A stretch of DNA of 64,000 nucleotides from Elephas maximus indicus. Its lineage: Eukaryota; Chordata; Mammalia; Proboscidea; Elephantidae. Location: positions 52,742,001 to 52,806,000 of the forward strand of contig NC_064834.1 of NCBI RefSeq assembly GCF_024166365.1, read 5' to 3'. Shown here piece after piece: positions 36,537 to 48,540 of this stretch. Positions within the stretch are counted from its first letter, which is position 1. Each line of letters opens with the position of its first letter. The notes under the pieces are model-generated. The model was not told the DNA's origin. It searched no databases and was given only the letters and a program-made list of their open reading frames with translations. The translations under genes were made by a program, and so were the position numbers.

Positions 36537-37147
36537 CTTTTTTTTTTTTAACTGATCCTGTAAAAGTTAACATTTCTTTTCTTTTTAGTATACTATAGGT
36601 GAAGCTTTATAGAACAAAGTAGCTTCCTTAAACAGTTAGTATACATATTATTTTATGACATTGGTTAACAACCCCACGACATGTCAACACTGTCCCTTCT
36701 CAACCATTTTTACCATTTTACCTTATTACCAGCTTTCCTGTTCCCTTCTGCCTTCCAGTCCTTGCCCCTGGGCTGGTGTACCCCTTTAGTCTCATTTTGT
36801 TTTATGGGCATGTCTAATCTTTGAATGAAGGGTAAATCTCAGGAGTGACTTCATTACTGAGCTAAAGGGGTGTCTGGGGGCCATACTCTCGGAGTTTCTC
36901 TAGTCTCTGTCAGGTCAGTAAGTCTGGTCTTTTTTTGTGAGTTAGAATTTTGTTCTACGTTTTTCTCCAGCTCTGTCTGGCACCCTTGATTTTGATCCCT
37001 GAACAACTTGGGGCACTCAAGGAAGCTGGGCACCATCTAGTTGTACTGGACTCAGTCTGGTGGAGACTGTGGTAGTTGTGGTCCATTAATCCTTTGGACT
37101 AATCTTTTTCTTGTATCTTTAGTTTTCTTTGTTCTCCCTTGCTCCTG
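36537..37147 (-). mobile_element. Afrotherian L1-type 3'-end element, minus, with a replaced internal block
   Basis: Poly(T) at about 36538-36551, then CATTGGTTAACAACCCCAC through CACCATCTAGTTGTACTGG. At 37001-37024 the expected family sequence (TCAGAGCAGTC...GTGGTAG in the other copies) is replaced by text that recurs near 39615. Confidence 0.82.
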
Positions 37148-39019
37148 AAGTGTTTGTATATTTTTGAAAGTATGATGTTTGTATGTACCTCCGAGTGTTC
37201 ATGTGTGTGCATACATACATGATGTACATGATACATAAAAGGATATTTAGTAAAGTTTCTCAAATCCAGAGTATTAAGAAAAGATTTGGGAGGGACACAG
37301 CACAAGAGAGGTTTAGTGGAGAGAAATGGTAAAACGGGAAAGGAATCAAGTCTAATGCGTCATAAATAAGGGAGTGGACATTGTGGTAAGTCAGAAATGC
37401 CCCTAGACAGATGCAGACAAGTTTACACTCAGCAAACCCATTTATGGCCAAGAGCAAGAATGGAGGGTAGGAGTTGGGGATGAGTGTGTGCTGGCCTGGC
37501 CAGGCCTGGTCCCAGTTTTAAGGGCGAGGGACTGGAGAGCCTGGTAAATCATCTCCACATCCAACAAGCCCAGGGTCCAGTCAGTCTCCCACAGACACTG
37601 TGGGTTCCCTGAAGTCAGGACAGTGTGGCCTAGGTGGGGGAGTGGGGGCAGTTGGAGAGAGACTCCAGGAAGCCTATAAATAGGCCATACTGGTGCCCCT
37701 CACTCTCTACCTGCTCCAAAGGCAAGGAGCCTCCTTTCAGAAGCTGCTGAAAGGCTTTGCTGATTTCAGAAGGATCAAGGAGGAGGGAGGAAGGAGGGGA
37801 AGCCTCTGAGGTAGAGAAGATTTTGCTGAGCCTGCAGGCTCCCTAGCCCCTCCCTAGCTCCTCATTACTGAGGTCCTTGGGCATGAAATGTCTTTTTATT
37901 TGAAGGCCAAAAAGAACCTGGGGCTGTATTAATGACCAGCTAGCACCAGGGCGAGGCCTGAGGCAGGGGGTTAACTCTCTTGACCTTGAAATTCTGTCTG
38001 CACTGCTCTGCTGCACAGTGTCCCATTTTTCCAGAGTTTGTCTCTACTGCCTTAGCCTTGTCCTTTCGATGGGACCCTAAAGACACCTCAAGAGGAGGAG
38101 GGTCGAGGAGGCCAGCAGAAGGCTTCTACAATGGCTAAGGAAGCTTACCAACTGGGTCAGGGAAACTGAACTGGGCTGAACATTGAGTTCCAACCCCCAG
38201 ACCAGTAGAGGTGATATTTTACATGAATGTTAGTACAATAAGAAAGATGGTAAAGCAGAGATATACCCAATGAATTAGGGAACTTTTACATTGTTTCATT
38301 TTTATGCTGATTAAATAGAAGTAAACAAAAAGTAATTTTCAAAGCTTGGGTCCCCCACTGGCTACTTGAAGAGGGGCTCATGAGTTGCATCTGGAGGATG
38401 TTAGAGGAGGCAGAACTTGGAGCTGGCCTTTGAAGAAGGAGTAGTTTTCTTTCTTGGAGAAGGGGGTGTTGTCAGGGCATTGCATCCAAGAGATGAAGTG
38501 GGAAGGTGTGAGAGTGTTTATCTTAGTGGCAGACAAGGCCAGTGGTAGCCAGCCAGCAGGGGAGGGTACTACTGATGAAGCTGAAAGTAAGTCTGAGGGC
38601 CTTGAATGGCAAAATAAGGAGTCTGGCTTTTCCCCTGCAGGCAATGAACAAAGGAAGAAATGTGGAGCCATGCGCCACGGCCGATTCTAACCCATGGAGG
38701 AACGCGCCCAGTACTCCAATGGGGGGAGAAGCTTTGGGTCCCTAGCAGCAGTACAGGTTTGAAAGAGATGGGTAGGGTGCCAGCTGGGAGCAAACTGTTA
38801 CAGAAAAAGAAGGGTGATGGTTTAGGTGAGGGTGTCAATGAGGATCCTGGCTTGGGGGTAGATGGTGAGGCTAGCCCGGAAGAAGGGGTGTGGGCAAGGA
38901 GCCCCCGGCTGCTGTCCCAGGAGAAGGTGCCCGCTGGCGGACCCTGAGAGCTGGTGGCCACGCTGTGACCATTCTCACAGAGCGCTCAGCCCAGGCCGCC
39001 ACAAGCTCTGCATTCTGAG
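37148..39019. promoter_or_regulatory. Intergenic; candidate regulatory stretch 37660-37990 with MEF2/TATA-like CTATAAATAG
   Basis: CTATAAATAG at 37674-37683 is a perfect MEF2-type site, and it also contains a TATA-like core. About 200 bp on, a non-repeat AT/GC mixed block reads TCTTTTTATTTGAAGGCC and GTATTAATGACCAGCTAGC. 38370-38900 may be a decayed repeat. No exon follows that can be recognised. Confidence 0.35.
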
Positions 39020-39190
39020 CCTCGCGCCTCATTGAGAGGTTATTAATAGGGAGTGTGTCTGGTGTCAGAGCGCAGACATAAACTGCATTAGCATTACCCC
39101 ATAATCTTATTTAGTAAACGCTCATGCCGCTCGGTCTCCTGTAATTGCATTGGGAAGATGTAATATTTATGGAAGGGGAGAGGGGGATGT
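39020..39190. promoter_or_regulatory. Candidate conserved enhancer: AT-rich homeodomain cluster
   Basis: Contains GAGGTTATTAATAGGG, CTGCATTAGCATTACCCCAT, AATCTTATTTAGTAAACG, CTGTAATTGCATTGG and TAATATTTATGG, all non-repeat and set in GC-rich flanks. It lies 9.7 kb upstream of the TLX1 start. Confidence 0.5.
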
Positions 39191-40689
39191 CACTGCTCAT
39201 CTCAGCACTGCAGTAAAAGTCCCGGGAAACCAGAGTGCGCAGCCGAAGCCTGGTCGCAGGCCTGGGGAACTGAGGAGGTTGGGTGTCTCCTGCCCCCTGG
39301 GTTGGGTGGCCCAGCCTGCCCCAGCCCAGAGCTCCCACCTCACAACTTCTCCCAAGCCTTGGGCAGAGAGGGCCAAGGCAGTGCGGGTGAAGGTAGCAGC
39401 CACTTCTCCCCTTGGCTTTATTCCTTCCCAAGTTGGGGTCTCTGCGGGACTTGGTGCAAAGAACTCAGATGCTCTGGTCTCTTCTGGTGGATAGAGGCTC
39501 CCGGTTATGGCGGTTATGGCTTGCTGCAACCCCTGGCGCAATTTCTTTATGCCCAAGGCAAACCTACCAAGTGCTAAACAGCTGGGGGTGGGGGGTGGGG
39601 GGCTGCCTTTTCCTGAACAACCTGGGGCACTCAAAGAAGCTCAGCAGCAGGCAACAGAGGGCGCCAGCAGATGAGAGGCCCTAGAAGGAATCCTGCCTGG
39701 GGCCAGCCTCAGGAACAGTGCCCACCACTGGGATAACCTCCAAAGCCCACTGTAGCCCTAGGTTCCTGGAGCGTTGGCTACCCACCCTTGTGGGAGCCTG
39801 GGATTCAGTCCCTAGTCTCCTTCCTCCAGGCCAGTGTAGGCCTCCTGCTTCCTGGTGAGGAGACAGATGCACAAAGTTGCCCCATGGGACTCCAGGAGTG
39901 TGGCTGAGCTCCCACTGCTTGGGAACTTCATGGTCTCCACTGCTTTGGGGTATCGCTGGTGCCCCAAGCACCCACGGGTGGGTGTCAGTGTTGCCGGCAA
40001 GCCAGCACTCCAGGCACTTGCAGTTTAGGAATGGGACAGACACACAGTCATGCTCCTGGTGCTGGAAGTCTCAGGCCACCTTGAACAGAGGAGTTATTTC
40101 CCAATTGCCTGTCTCTTGTCCCCGTGGGGGGAAAGGAGGAACGCTGTGAGAAGGACCTCAAAGGGCCAGGAGAACAGGATCAGCCGAGGTGTGAGGATGT
40201 CAGGGTAGAAGAGTTGAGTAAATGAATAAATGCATGTGGGTTTTTGGAAAGGTTGAGCCCAAGGGGCACAGAAGAGGGCCGCATAGCGCCAGGAACCTCA
40301 CTGTCAATTGCAGGCAGGAGGTTGTCTGGAGAAAGCGGCTGTGGAAATCTGGTCTGAGAGGAGGGCAGGTGCCCAAGCAGCGACTCTATGGGGGACCCAG
40401 GCCAGACTCCCTGGTCCTAGGATGGGTGAAGCAGGAGCTTGGTTGCAGTTCATACCCACGCATAATCCTTACACCCAACGCTGCCCTCCCACATCCTACT
40501 CTGCACTTCCCACATCCTCAACACCCCACTCCCAGCACTCCTTCATCCCGCCCAGGCTTACAGCTCCTGGTCCACCCGCACACTTACGCAGAAGGCAGCT
40601 CTTCAGGCCCACACTCTTCACTTCACGCTCACACACACCACAACACCCCCACTAAGGCGCACACTGGTCTCACTCCCAAAAGCGCGCTG
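39191..40689. promoter_or_regulatory. Unique intergenic sequence with plus-strand CTCF-like site at 39650-39666
   Basis: GCAACAGAGGGCGCCAG at 39651-39667 fits the CTCF core. A G-quadruplex-prone run lies at 39586-39601. No exon or transposon recognised. Confidence 0.5.
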
Positions 40690-41260
40690 GTCTCCTCCCC
40701 CTCCAGCCCTCCGGTCCAAAGACTCGGGAGAGAAGAGGCACCCGGAACCAAGCGCAGCTGAGAGCCGGGAAGAAGGGCGGCGGAGGCGGGCCGCAGCCCC
40801 TCCCGGTGTCAGCTCCCTTGCCGCAGTCCCATTAATCACAGCGTCTCATCCAGTTGGGGATCCCGGGCGCCCAGCGCCACGCGCAGCCCGCGGGACAATG
40901 GGATTATTTCCGGGGGGAGCGGCTGCCTCAGGCCGGGGCTCAGGCGGCGGTGCCTCCTTCTCTCAATTCGTCCCTCGGCGCCTTGCAAGCGCCTGCGGCG
41001 GCCGGCGACTGTGACAGAGCGAGCGCGGGTGGCGCGCTGGTGGCAGGGCCGGACCGGCCTAATTCAATTAGCCGGGTTGTCGCCGCCTCCGCGCAGCGCC
41101 TAGCCCGCGGGGCGCCGGTCCGGGCAGCTGCTCTTTGTGCTCCGAGCGCATGCATATGGATACCGGCCGGTTCCCGTCGGCGCCCCACTTCCGGCACCTG
41201 CTGCTCCCCCGCCTCTGCGAGAAGGCTCCCGGCCTCCCCAGCAAAGTTGGGAAAGTGCGT
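40690..41260. promoter_or_regulatory. Isolated CpG island with paired-homeodomain P3 site
   Basis: Dense CpG over 550 bp, flanked by CpG-poor sequence, 7.6 kb upstream of TLX1. Contains CCCATTAATCACAGCG, GGGATTATTTCCGG and the palindromic TAATTCAATTA (TAAT-N3-ATTA) at 41060-41070. It may be an orphan island, a promoter of a non-coding transcript or an enhancer. Its open frames have no recognised relatives. Confidence 0.6.
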
Positions 41261-43959
41261 GCGGCGGTGTGCAGTTGTACGTGGAGGGTGCGGATGAAGC
41301 GCAAGGGTCTGTGTGGATAAGGGTGTACCTTGTAGATGCGCTTGTCGGTGCGGTTGGGTGTGTCCTTATGTATCTGTGCACTGTGAACCCCAGGGTTGTG
41401 TGCGTGAAGAGAGGGTTTTTGTTGATTTGTTTGTGGTTTTTTTAATCTGTGCCTCTGCATGTGGGAATGCGGTCGGCTGTGTCTGTGAGTCCCTGAGTGG
41501 GGATGGTGGTGGTGGGGTTCCGTGAGCATCTGTTGCCGTGGAACACCGCGGGAAGTCTGTGTGTTTGGGTGCAAGGGTGAATGTGTGGGTGTGAGCGGAT
41601 GCTGTCTCTCGCAGATACTGTATCTGGGGTGTCTGCATGCTTATCAACTGTGTATATTCTGTGGGTCGGTGTGCAGTCAGGACACCCTCGCGGAACACAC
41701 TGTCCCCCACCTACCGCCACCACCTGGGTGGGTCCTCTGGGGCTCAGTCCGTTCTCCCCTCACCCTGCCCCTTGCTTTCTGATGGAGGAAGAGCTTGGCG
41801 AGTTTATTTCAAACGCGAACTTCAGCTCAACTCCTTTGCTCAAAGGCCATTCTTCGGACACACCAGGCTCCTGTCGGAGGCAGAGAGCCCGGCGTCCAGG
41901 TTCAGCTGCCGGTTTTGAAGCTGGTGCCTTTTTCGGATCCCAGGATAGCCCGGCCTTGGCTCAGCGAGCGCCTGCGACTCCCGCTGAGCAAACCGAGTCC
42001 TGAGCGTCACCAGAATAACCCGACCTGTCCATACCAAGGTGGCCCGAGGTTCTAGGGGTGACTCCGAGACGGCCAGCTCCGCTTCCAGGGCCACAGTCCA
42101 GGATTGGGCCCCCTGGCTGAGCCTGGAGGCTGGGTTTCCCTTTCAGCTGGGTTTGGAGGTCTCATCCGCTCTTTCTCAGAAGTCAGCTACGCACCCACCC
42201 GGGACGGGGTGAGAAATATGAGTAGATCTGGCCACTGCAAGTTCGAGGCCGGGAGGGAAAGCTCGCTTCATTCCTGAGCAAATGGGGGAGTGGAACACCA
42301 CACGCCTAGAGGCCTGGCCGGCGGACCACGAAAGGCGCTTGCCAGCCCCGCGCATGGCAGGGAGTAGGGTAGTTCCTAAAAAGCGCTGGTAGTCCTTGGA
42401 GGCTCATCCAGCCCGCAGTGAATCGGCGCTCTCTTCCGCTCCCTCGCCCTCCTTGACACTTTGGCATATGGCTCCCGGGGTACCTCAGCTACCTGGAATT
42501 CCTGGGATTTGTAGGGCAGAGTAAAGCCTGGGACCTGGGATTCCAGACCCACCTGGTGGGCAGAGCAGAACTCAGGATAGGAGAACGCAGAGGGTCAGAG
42601 AGACTCAGAGTTGCCGGCAGACCTGGTGGGAACCTGGACTCGGTGTGTGGGGACCGGCAGTGCCGAGGAAACTGCGGAACTATTGGAGGAGGAGGAGTGG
42701 AGAAGGAGGAAGGACAGGGCCACGGGTCTGTCATGCTCTGAGCCATCTCTCAGCCCCTCCCCCTTGGGAGAGACTGAGCTGAGAGGACGTGCCTTCCCAA
42801 GGGCACCGCGGACCAGAGCCCCAGAGGAACCTGGCTGCATGGTGGGACCTGAGGGTCTCTGGGCCTCCCTTTGAAAGCAGTAGGTCAGAGAGAGGCCTGA
42901 AGCCCTCCCTTGCTGCCCCGGGTGAGGGAGAAAACAGGCCAGCAGCTTTCTAGAGGGTCATAAGCTGAGAGGTAGGGGACTGCAGGAGACGGCCACAGAA
43001 AAGCCCCACTGTGAAAGCTGTGGGCCCAGCTCCTTCAGTGGTGAACCCTGATGGGGCTGGGGGTGAGAGGAGGGAAATGGGCCCAGTCTTGTGCTGCAGA
43101 GAGCAGTGCCCAGCCATGCCCAGCCAGGCATCTGGGGACAGGGAAGGTGTGGCCTACAGCAACCAGGAGTCTGTCCTCTACCCATTTTGGTCCCTCCACT
43201 GGAGGAGAAATGTATGCTTAGGTGTTGGGGAGGCCCTCCACCCCTGTTACTGCAAGGATTGGATGGGGGCCCATGGGGCCGTCCCTGGAATACAAGCAAA
43301 TGCCCCAGCCATGAGGAGCTATTGAGTTTTGTGGCTGGAACAAGCCTAGCCTGCTCACTTCCCTCCTCACCAAACCTAGGTTCTCAGAGACCATGAGCCT
43401 GGGGGGTGGGGGAATAGAGTTACCTTTACTGGATTGCCAAGTCACTAAGTCACCAGCTGGGCCTGCCTCCCACTGAGAAGGGGCAGTTTTTTTGCCACCC
43501 TCACGGAGGCAGATGGGCAAGACGGGCGGGGGCACCTTTGGTACTGGACAAAGACCCTAATGGCTCCACCGTGGACCCCTTCATGTCACCCATCTCTAAT
43601 AGGCTTCTCAGCTCATCCCACCCTTTTCCTGCTAAATGTCCATTGGGCATACCCTGCCCATCTCTCCCCACACCCAAAGGGCCACATATGGTCATTTCCT
43701 CATTAACTACACTAGAATACTGACCCCTGTCCCACAGATAACACACACGCCATTGAAGCACACATCGTTATTACACTCACATTTTGACACCAGCAGCGAA
43801 GGAACCGGCTCAGCCCATCCCGTGTGCACCTTACAGAGAACAGTTGTAGACACATGCTCTCCTCCTGTTACAGAAAGCACACGTTCACTTGCATTCTCAT
43901 CGACACAGACAAATCCAGCTGTAAAGACAACCCAGACTTCCTCTCCCCCAACACATTGA
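41261..43959. other. Unique intergenic sequence, GT-rich start
   Basis: Degenerate GT-rich text at 41260-41660, then GC-rich unique sequence and a CA-rich patch at 43740-43900. No gene or transposon recognised. Confidence 0.5.
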
Positions 43960-44055
43960 CCAAAACTCATTTTATTTGCAGTTGTATCCCAACCACCTAA
44001 CACAGTGCCTGATACATAATAGACACTCAAAAAATATTTTTTTAATAAATGAAAA
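43960..44055 (+). mobile_element. L2 LINE 3' end
   Basis: TTTGCAGTTGTATCCCAAC, ACACAGTGCCTGATACATAA and the final ATTTTTTTAATAAATGA match the L2 3' terminus. Confidence 0.75.
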
Positions 44056-45640
44056 AAAATGATTCCTTAAAGACATACCCAGTACAACTGTGCAGTCCTC
44101 CCTACCATCACTGTCACACACACTTTCACACCTGCTGTCCCCTTGCTGGCACAGAGTCCCACAAACACAAAGTAATTAAGTTACCACACATACCCCTAAG
44201 CAAAAGGACAACCCCTGCCCCGGGGGTCTCTCCCAGAGGGGCCACAGGGGGGAGTCTCCTTAGGATCCCACATGGCCCCTTTTCTCCTTCTCTACCCCCA
44301 GCCTCAGCCCCAGCTGCTCCTCTTTTAATTGGAGGCACTTCTTTATTCAGCAGGCGAGGGAGGGGCTGGCTCTTGGGGCAGGAGTCACTTGGCGGCCTCA
44401 GGGCTAGAGAGAAGGGTCTGCAACTCACCTAGGTGTGTGCAGGCAAGTTGAGGACCACATCTGCCAAGTTTGGGCTTGAGGAAGCAGCTTGTGATGGATG
44501 AGTAGAGTCAGAAAACCAGCATTTGAGTTGTCTTGCCCCCCTTTCCAGCTCTCAGTGCCTTGATTTCCTCATCTGTAAAATGGGGATAACAAAAACCACA
44601 TCACAGGATTATTGGGGGATGAGACAAGGTAACTACTGCAAATGAAGTCACTTAGGACAGCTGGGGAGCTTTGTGAGTCCTGCTGTCTTTTCCTCTTTCC
44701 TTTTTCCTGACAGAGTTGCCATGCAGATGGGACAGCCTGGGCAGGCATGAGAAAGCACTGTGGAAACCCAGAAGCTGCACCCATTATAAGCTCTGTGTGA
44801 ATCTCCTCCTCCATTTCAGAAAACTTTCCAGGCTTCAGTGTTGTGCTCAGGTAACACCACTTCCTGGAGAAGGGGAGGGGGTGGGGGGTGGGGGTGGGCA
44901 GAGCCCAGTGAGTCCTGACCCTTTAATCTCCTCTTTCTGAACTCAGAAGAAGCTGAGAGGGAAATCTTGAACCTCAGCAGCTACCCTATTGGAAGACAAA
45001 GGCTAAGGTCAAGGGGACTAACAGAAACCCAACCGAGGGGCTTCAGGGAGGAGGCCAGCACAAGGGAGATTTGGATTGGGATAAAAGTTGACCCTGATAA
45101 GCAGGAGAGGTGGATGGAAAGTAACCAGAAGAGATCCGTTGGGCAGCAGTTGTGAAAAAAAACCCAGTTGTGAGGGCAGGTGGAATTCAGGGTGGCAGAT
45201 TATGATTGAGCCTAATGGTCTTACTGGCCTACTAGGCAGCTGTGACCTCTGCCAATCAAGGCTGGGCCAGTAAGGTCTCCTCCCAGGTACCCTGAAAAAC
45301 TAGTGCCAGATTTAAGGAGTTCAAGTGGTGGATCAGATCCCCCCCCCCAAAAAATTGAAACACACAGGATTGGAAGGCCAGAGCAACTAGAAAGGTACAC
45401 CCGGGTGAGGAAAAGAGGCTGGAGGTGCAGAGGGTTAGAAACACTCAGGAGGTTTCCTGCATGGGCCAAAAAGTAGCAAAGGATAACCTGGAAAGATAGG
45501 ATTTTTGACTGCAGCAAGCAGGACTGTGGTTAGACATGCAAGTAACTTCTTGACTAAAAGGAATAGAGCCATTGGGACCTAGCCTCAAAAGAATCTGTAG
45601 CATCCCTCCCCATAGTTTTCAGCCTTATACAGGGAAAACA
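44056..45640. other. Intergenic: MIR at 44500-44650, G-quadruplex run at 44872-44898
   Basis: MIR plus reads TTGATTTCCTCATCTGTAAA. The G-run has five GGG or longer blocks in 27 bp. The rest is unique. No gene. Confidence 0.6.
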
Positions 45641-46345
45641 GTTCTAGTTTTGGGATCCCAAACCAACCCTCTTCTGGTTGTGGCACTTTGGGGTAGTTCG
45701 TTCACCTCACCAAGTCTCAATTTCCATTTCTCTTTTTAAATGAGATGTAATTCACATACCATAATATTTAGCCTTTGAAAGTGTACAGTTCAGTGGTTTT
45801 TAGTATATTCACAAAGTTGTGCAACCATCGCCACTATCTAATTTTGGAATATTTTCATCACCCCAAAAAGAAATTCCCATACCCATTAGCAGTCACTCCC
45901 CACTCCTCCCCTCTCACCAGCCCCTGGCAACGACTAATTGACCTTCTGGCTCCATGGATTTGCCCACTCTGGACATTTTGTATAAATGGAATCCTACAAT
46001 ATGTGACCTTATGTGTCTGACTTCTTTCATTTAACACGGTGTTTTTGAGGTTCGCCCATGTCATAGCATGAAACAGCACTTCATTCCTTTTTATGGCTGA
46101 CTCGTATTCCATTGTATTGATAAATCACATTTTGCTTACCTGCTCAATTGTTGGACATTTTGGTTGTTCCAAGTTTTTGGCTACTACGAATAATATTGCT
46201 GTGAACAGCCATTCAGTTTTCTTGATTATAAACAATGGGGACACTTCTACTAACTTCACAAGGTTGTTGTGAGTCTTAAATAAGACAAGTGTCATGAGGT
46301 GCCTGGTGCATAGGAATTACTCAGTAAACATTTGTTTATCTGTTT
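45641..46345 (+). mobile_element. MIR SINE, plus, split by a minus-strand L1 (45735-46215)
   Basis: MIR ends at 45650-45734 (CACCAAGTCTCAATTTCC) and 46225-46345 (AACAATGGGGACACTTC, AGGTGCCTGGTGCATAGG). The L1 part reads GTGCAACCATCGCCACTATC and CGTATTCCATTGTATTGAT. Confidence 0.75.
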
Positions 46346-46764
46346 TAGCTGTCTCAAGATAAGAGCCAGAAATGACACTCATTCCACTCAAAACAACTTC
46401 CTAAATAAGTCATGGAGCCTCTCAGGTATGGGTGAGGTACATGGATTGGGCCATGGACGGGGACGGGGAGGAGAGAAGTAGAGAGGAAGTAAAGCTCTCC
46501 CCTCATGACTCTGCTCAGTGTTTGCAAACAATCATCAATCTCACATCTGGCTTTGTCTTGAGTGGGTCTTTGCCTACCTCTCTGGAGCCCAAAAAAGGTT
46601 TCCCATAGAGACAAGCTTCCAACCAGGCCAACCCACAAAGCAGGTTGAATTCAGCTCCTCTGTCTTGATCAGGTCACTCAGACTTTCTGAAATTTGGTTT
46701 CCCCACAACTGTAAAGTAGGGATAATACTTGTCTCAAAGGGTTGGTATACAGTTAAGTTTATAT
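46346..46764. other. Unique sequence with a MIR remnant at about 46640-46750
   Basis: MIR-like AATTTGGTTTCCCCACAACT and GTAAAGTAGGGATAATAC. No gene. Confidence 0.5.
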
Positions 46765-47262
46765 TGTTCTCCATAGCACTTATTACCATCTGACTTATTA
46801 TATATTTACTTACCTATATTTATAGATTAAATATATAATTTATTTTGTATAATATGTAACCTTTTGTGTCTGGCTTTTTTCACTTAGCGTAATGTTTTCA
46901 ATGTTGGTCCATGTTGTAGCATGAATCAGCTCTTTATTCCTTTTTATGGCTGAATCATATTCCATTGTATGTATATACCACATTTTGTTTATCTGTTCAT
47001 CAGTCGATGGACATTTATATTAATATGCTATATTATTATATCTTATATATAATTTTATATATTTATAGCTAATGATTCATTTATATATAAATATATTAAA
47101 TATATAAATATTTACTTGCTTATTTGTTTATTTGTTACCGCCCTACTAGAACATAAGCTCCATGAGGACAGAGCCTTTTCTTTGTTCACTGCCATATTCC
47201 CAGTGCCTAGAACAGTGCCTGGCACATAGTAGGTGCTCGATAAATATTGTTGAATAAGGGGA
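46765..47262 (+). mobile_element. L2 LINE, plus, split by a minus-strand L1 (about 46835-47015)
   Basis: L2 parts at 46765-46830 and 47130-47262 (AACATAAGCTCCATGAGGAC, CAGTGCCTGGCACATAGTAG, ATAAATATTGTTGAATAAG). L1 text between reads GGCTGAATCATATTCCATTG. An AT-rich low-complexity tract lies at 47015-47110. This is the last recognised transposon before TLX1. Confidence 0.8.
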
Positions 47263-48109
47263 TTCACTCATTCATTTTTCAGCCAAGATGAGCATATGTT
47301 GTGGGTTGGGGCCATGTTGAGGGGGTACAGAGATGAGTAGTCCCCTCCCTGCCTTCAAAGAGCTCTTTAAGGGGAAAAAAAAATGCAAAAACAAATAGAT
47401 TGCAAGGAGACTTGATAAGTAGAATGTGAAGGCACCTAGCATCTTGCCTGATACAGACAGTTCCTCCTGAAGGTGAGATGAATCTGAAACTGACCTGAAG
47501 TAGACCAGAAATAGATGGAAAATGTTCTAACCTGTGCCTTTTCCAGAGCTTGGCTCTTGGGAGGGAGCAGCCCTTTCCCTACAAGAGAGGGGAAAGACAG
47601 GAAGCAGAAAAAGGGAGTTTCCTCCTTCTCTCCTGGGCTCTAGGCCAGTCAGCCACAAGCAAAACTTTGAAAAGACCTAAATTTGTCCTGGATGCATTTC
47701 CCTGATCCACCTTTCCCAGTCCTTGCAGCCTTAAGCCCCTAGATTTCAAAAAGTAAAACAACTCCTTTCGCTTCACAGTCAAAGGCTTCTGTGGGAAGCA
47801 GTCAGGTTGAATTCAGTCACCTGCTATGTGAATTGCTTCTTGAGGCATCTGTTTCTTTAAAAGAAAAGGAGGCTCTTGAGGCCATGGGCACTCCAGCAGC
47901 AGGCCTCAAGGCAACTCCCTTGAGTTGTGCCTGCCTTTCAAAAAGTCTTCTCTTCCTCAGTTTCTCTAAAAGGGCTGAGTTGGAGTGGTTGTTGACTTTT
48001 TTTTCCCCCAACAACATACAGCCAGCTGTTCCTAGGCTTCTGTTGTAAAGCAGGACAAGCCTGAACTCACCGTCCTGCCTCAGGGGCCTGGGCTCCATAC
48101 CTGGGGAAT
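47263..48109. other. Unique sequence upstream of TLX1
   Basis: No gene, transposon or strong motif recognised. The minus-strand frame 47817-48098 has no family resemblance. Confidence 0.5.
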
Positions 48110-48195
48110 AGACAATCCTCTACTTTCTAATCAGTCAGGCCGGAAGTTTGGAGTAAATCGCCGGTTTGAGTGACAGGTGTTTCCCAGCTGAGCCC
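48110..48195. promoter_or_regulatory. Candidate TLX1-proximal regulatory block
   Basis: A short unique stretch 350-430 bp upstream of the CCAAT boxes holds TAATCA, GTAAATCG and a fused MEIS/TGIF-type plus E-box sequence TGACAGGTG (about 48171-48179). The call rests on motifs only. It is also where a divergent transcript (human TLX1NB is a minus-strand neighbour) would be expected, but no exon could be recognised. Confidence 0.3.
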
Positions 48196-48540
48196 CGGGG
48201 GGATTCTCGGTTGTGCAGGGACACTCTTCCCCAGAGGCCTGGTGGGCTGCACCCTTCAGCCTCGTTCAAAGTGAGGGATGGCTCCTATCAGGCTGGGAAG
48301 GGGCTCTGACCTCCCCTTCCTTGGTTCCATCTGTCTGTTGGTCTCTGGGAATAGCCGCCTGTAGTTCTTTCTTTCTCCTTTTACGCCTCCCCCTGTTCTC
48401 TTCTCGCTCTTCCTGAACTCCTTCTCCTAGCCTTGGTCTCTGTCCCTCTATCTCTGACTCCTGCCTCCGTCTCCGCTCCGGGCCTTCCTTTCCCCCTCCC
48501 CCGCCCCCGCGCTGTCATTCACCCTGCTCCTCTCCTCGCG

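Noticed and set aside
40854-41574. Overlapping long frames in the 40.7-41.3 kb CpG island as a gene
   Set aside because: Both strands are open in several frames, as expected from GC content. No recognisable domain or splice pattern.
47800-48500. Exons of the TLX1NB neighbour
   Set aside because: Expected from human gene order, but no sequence feature allowed an exon or splice site to be assigned.
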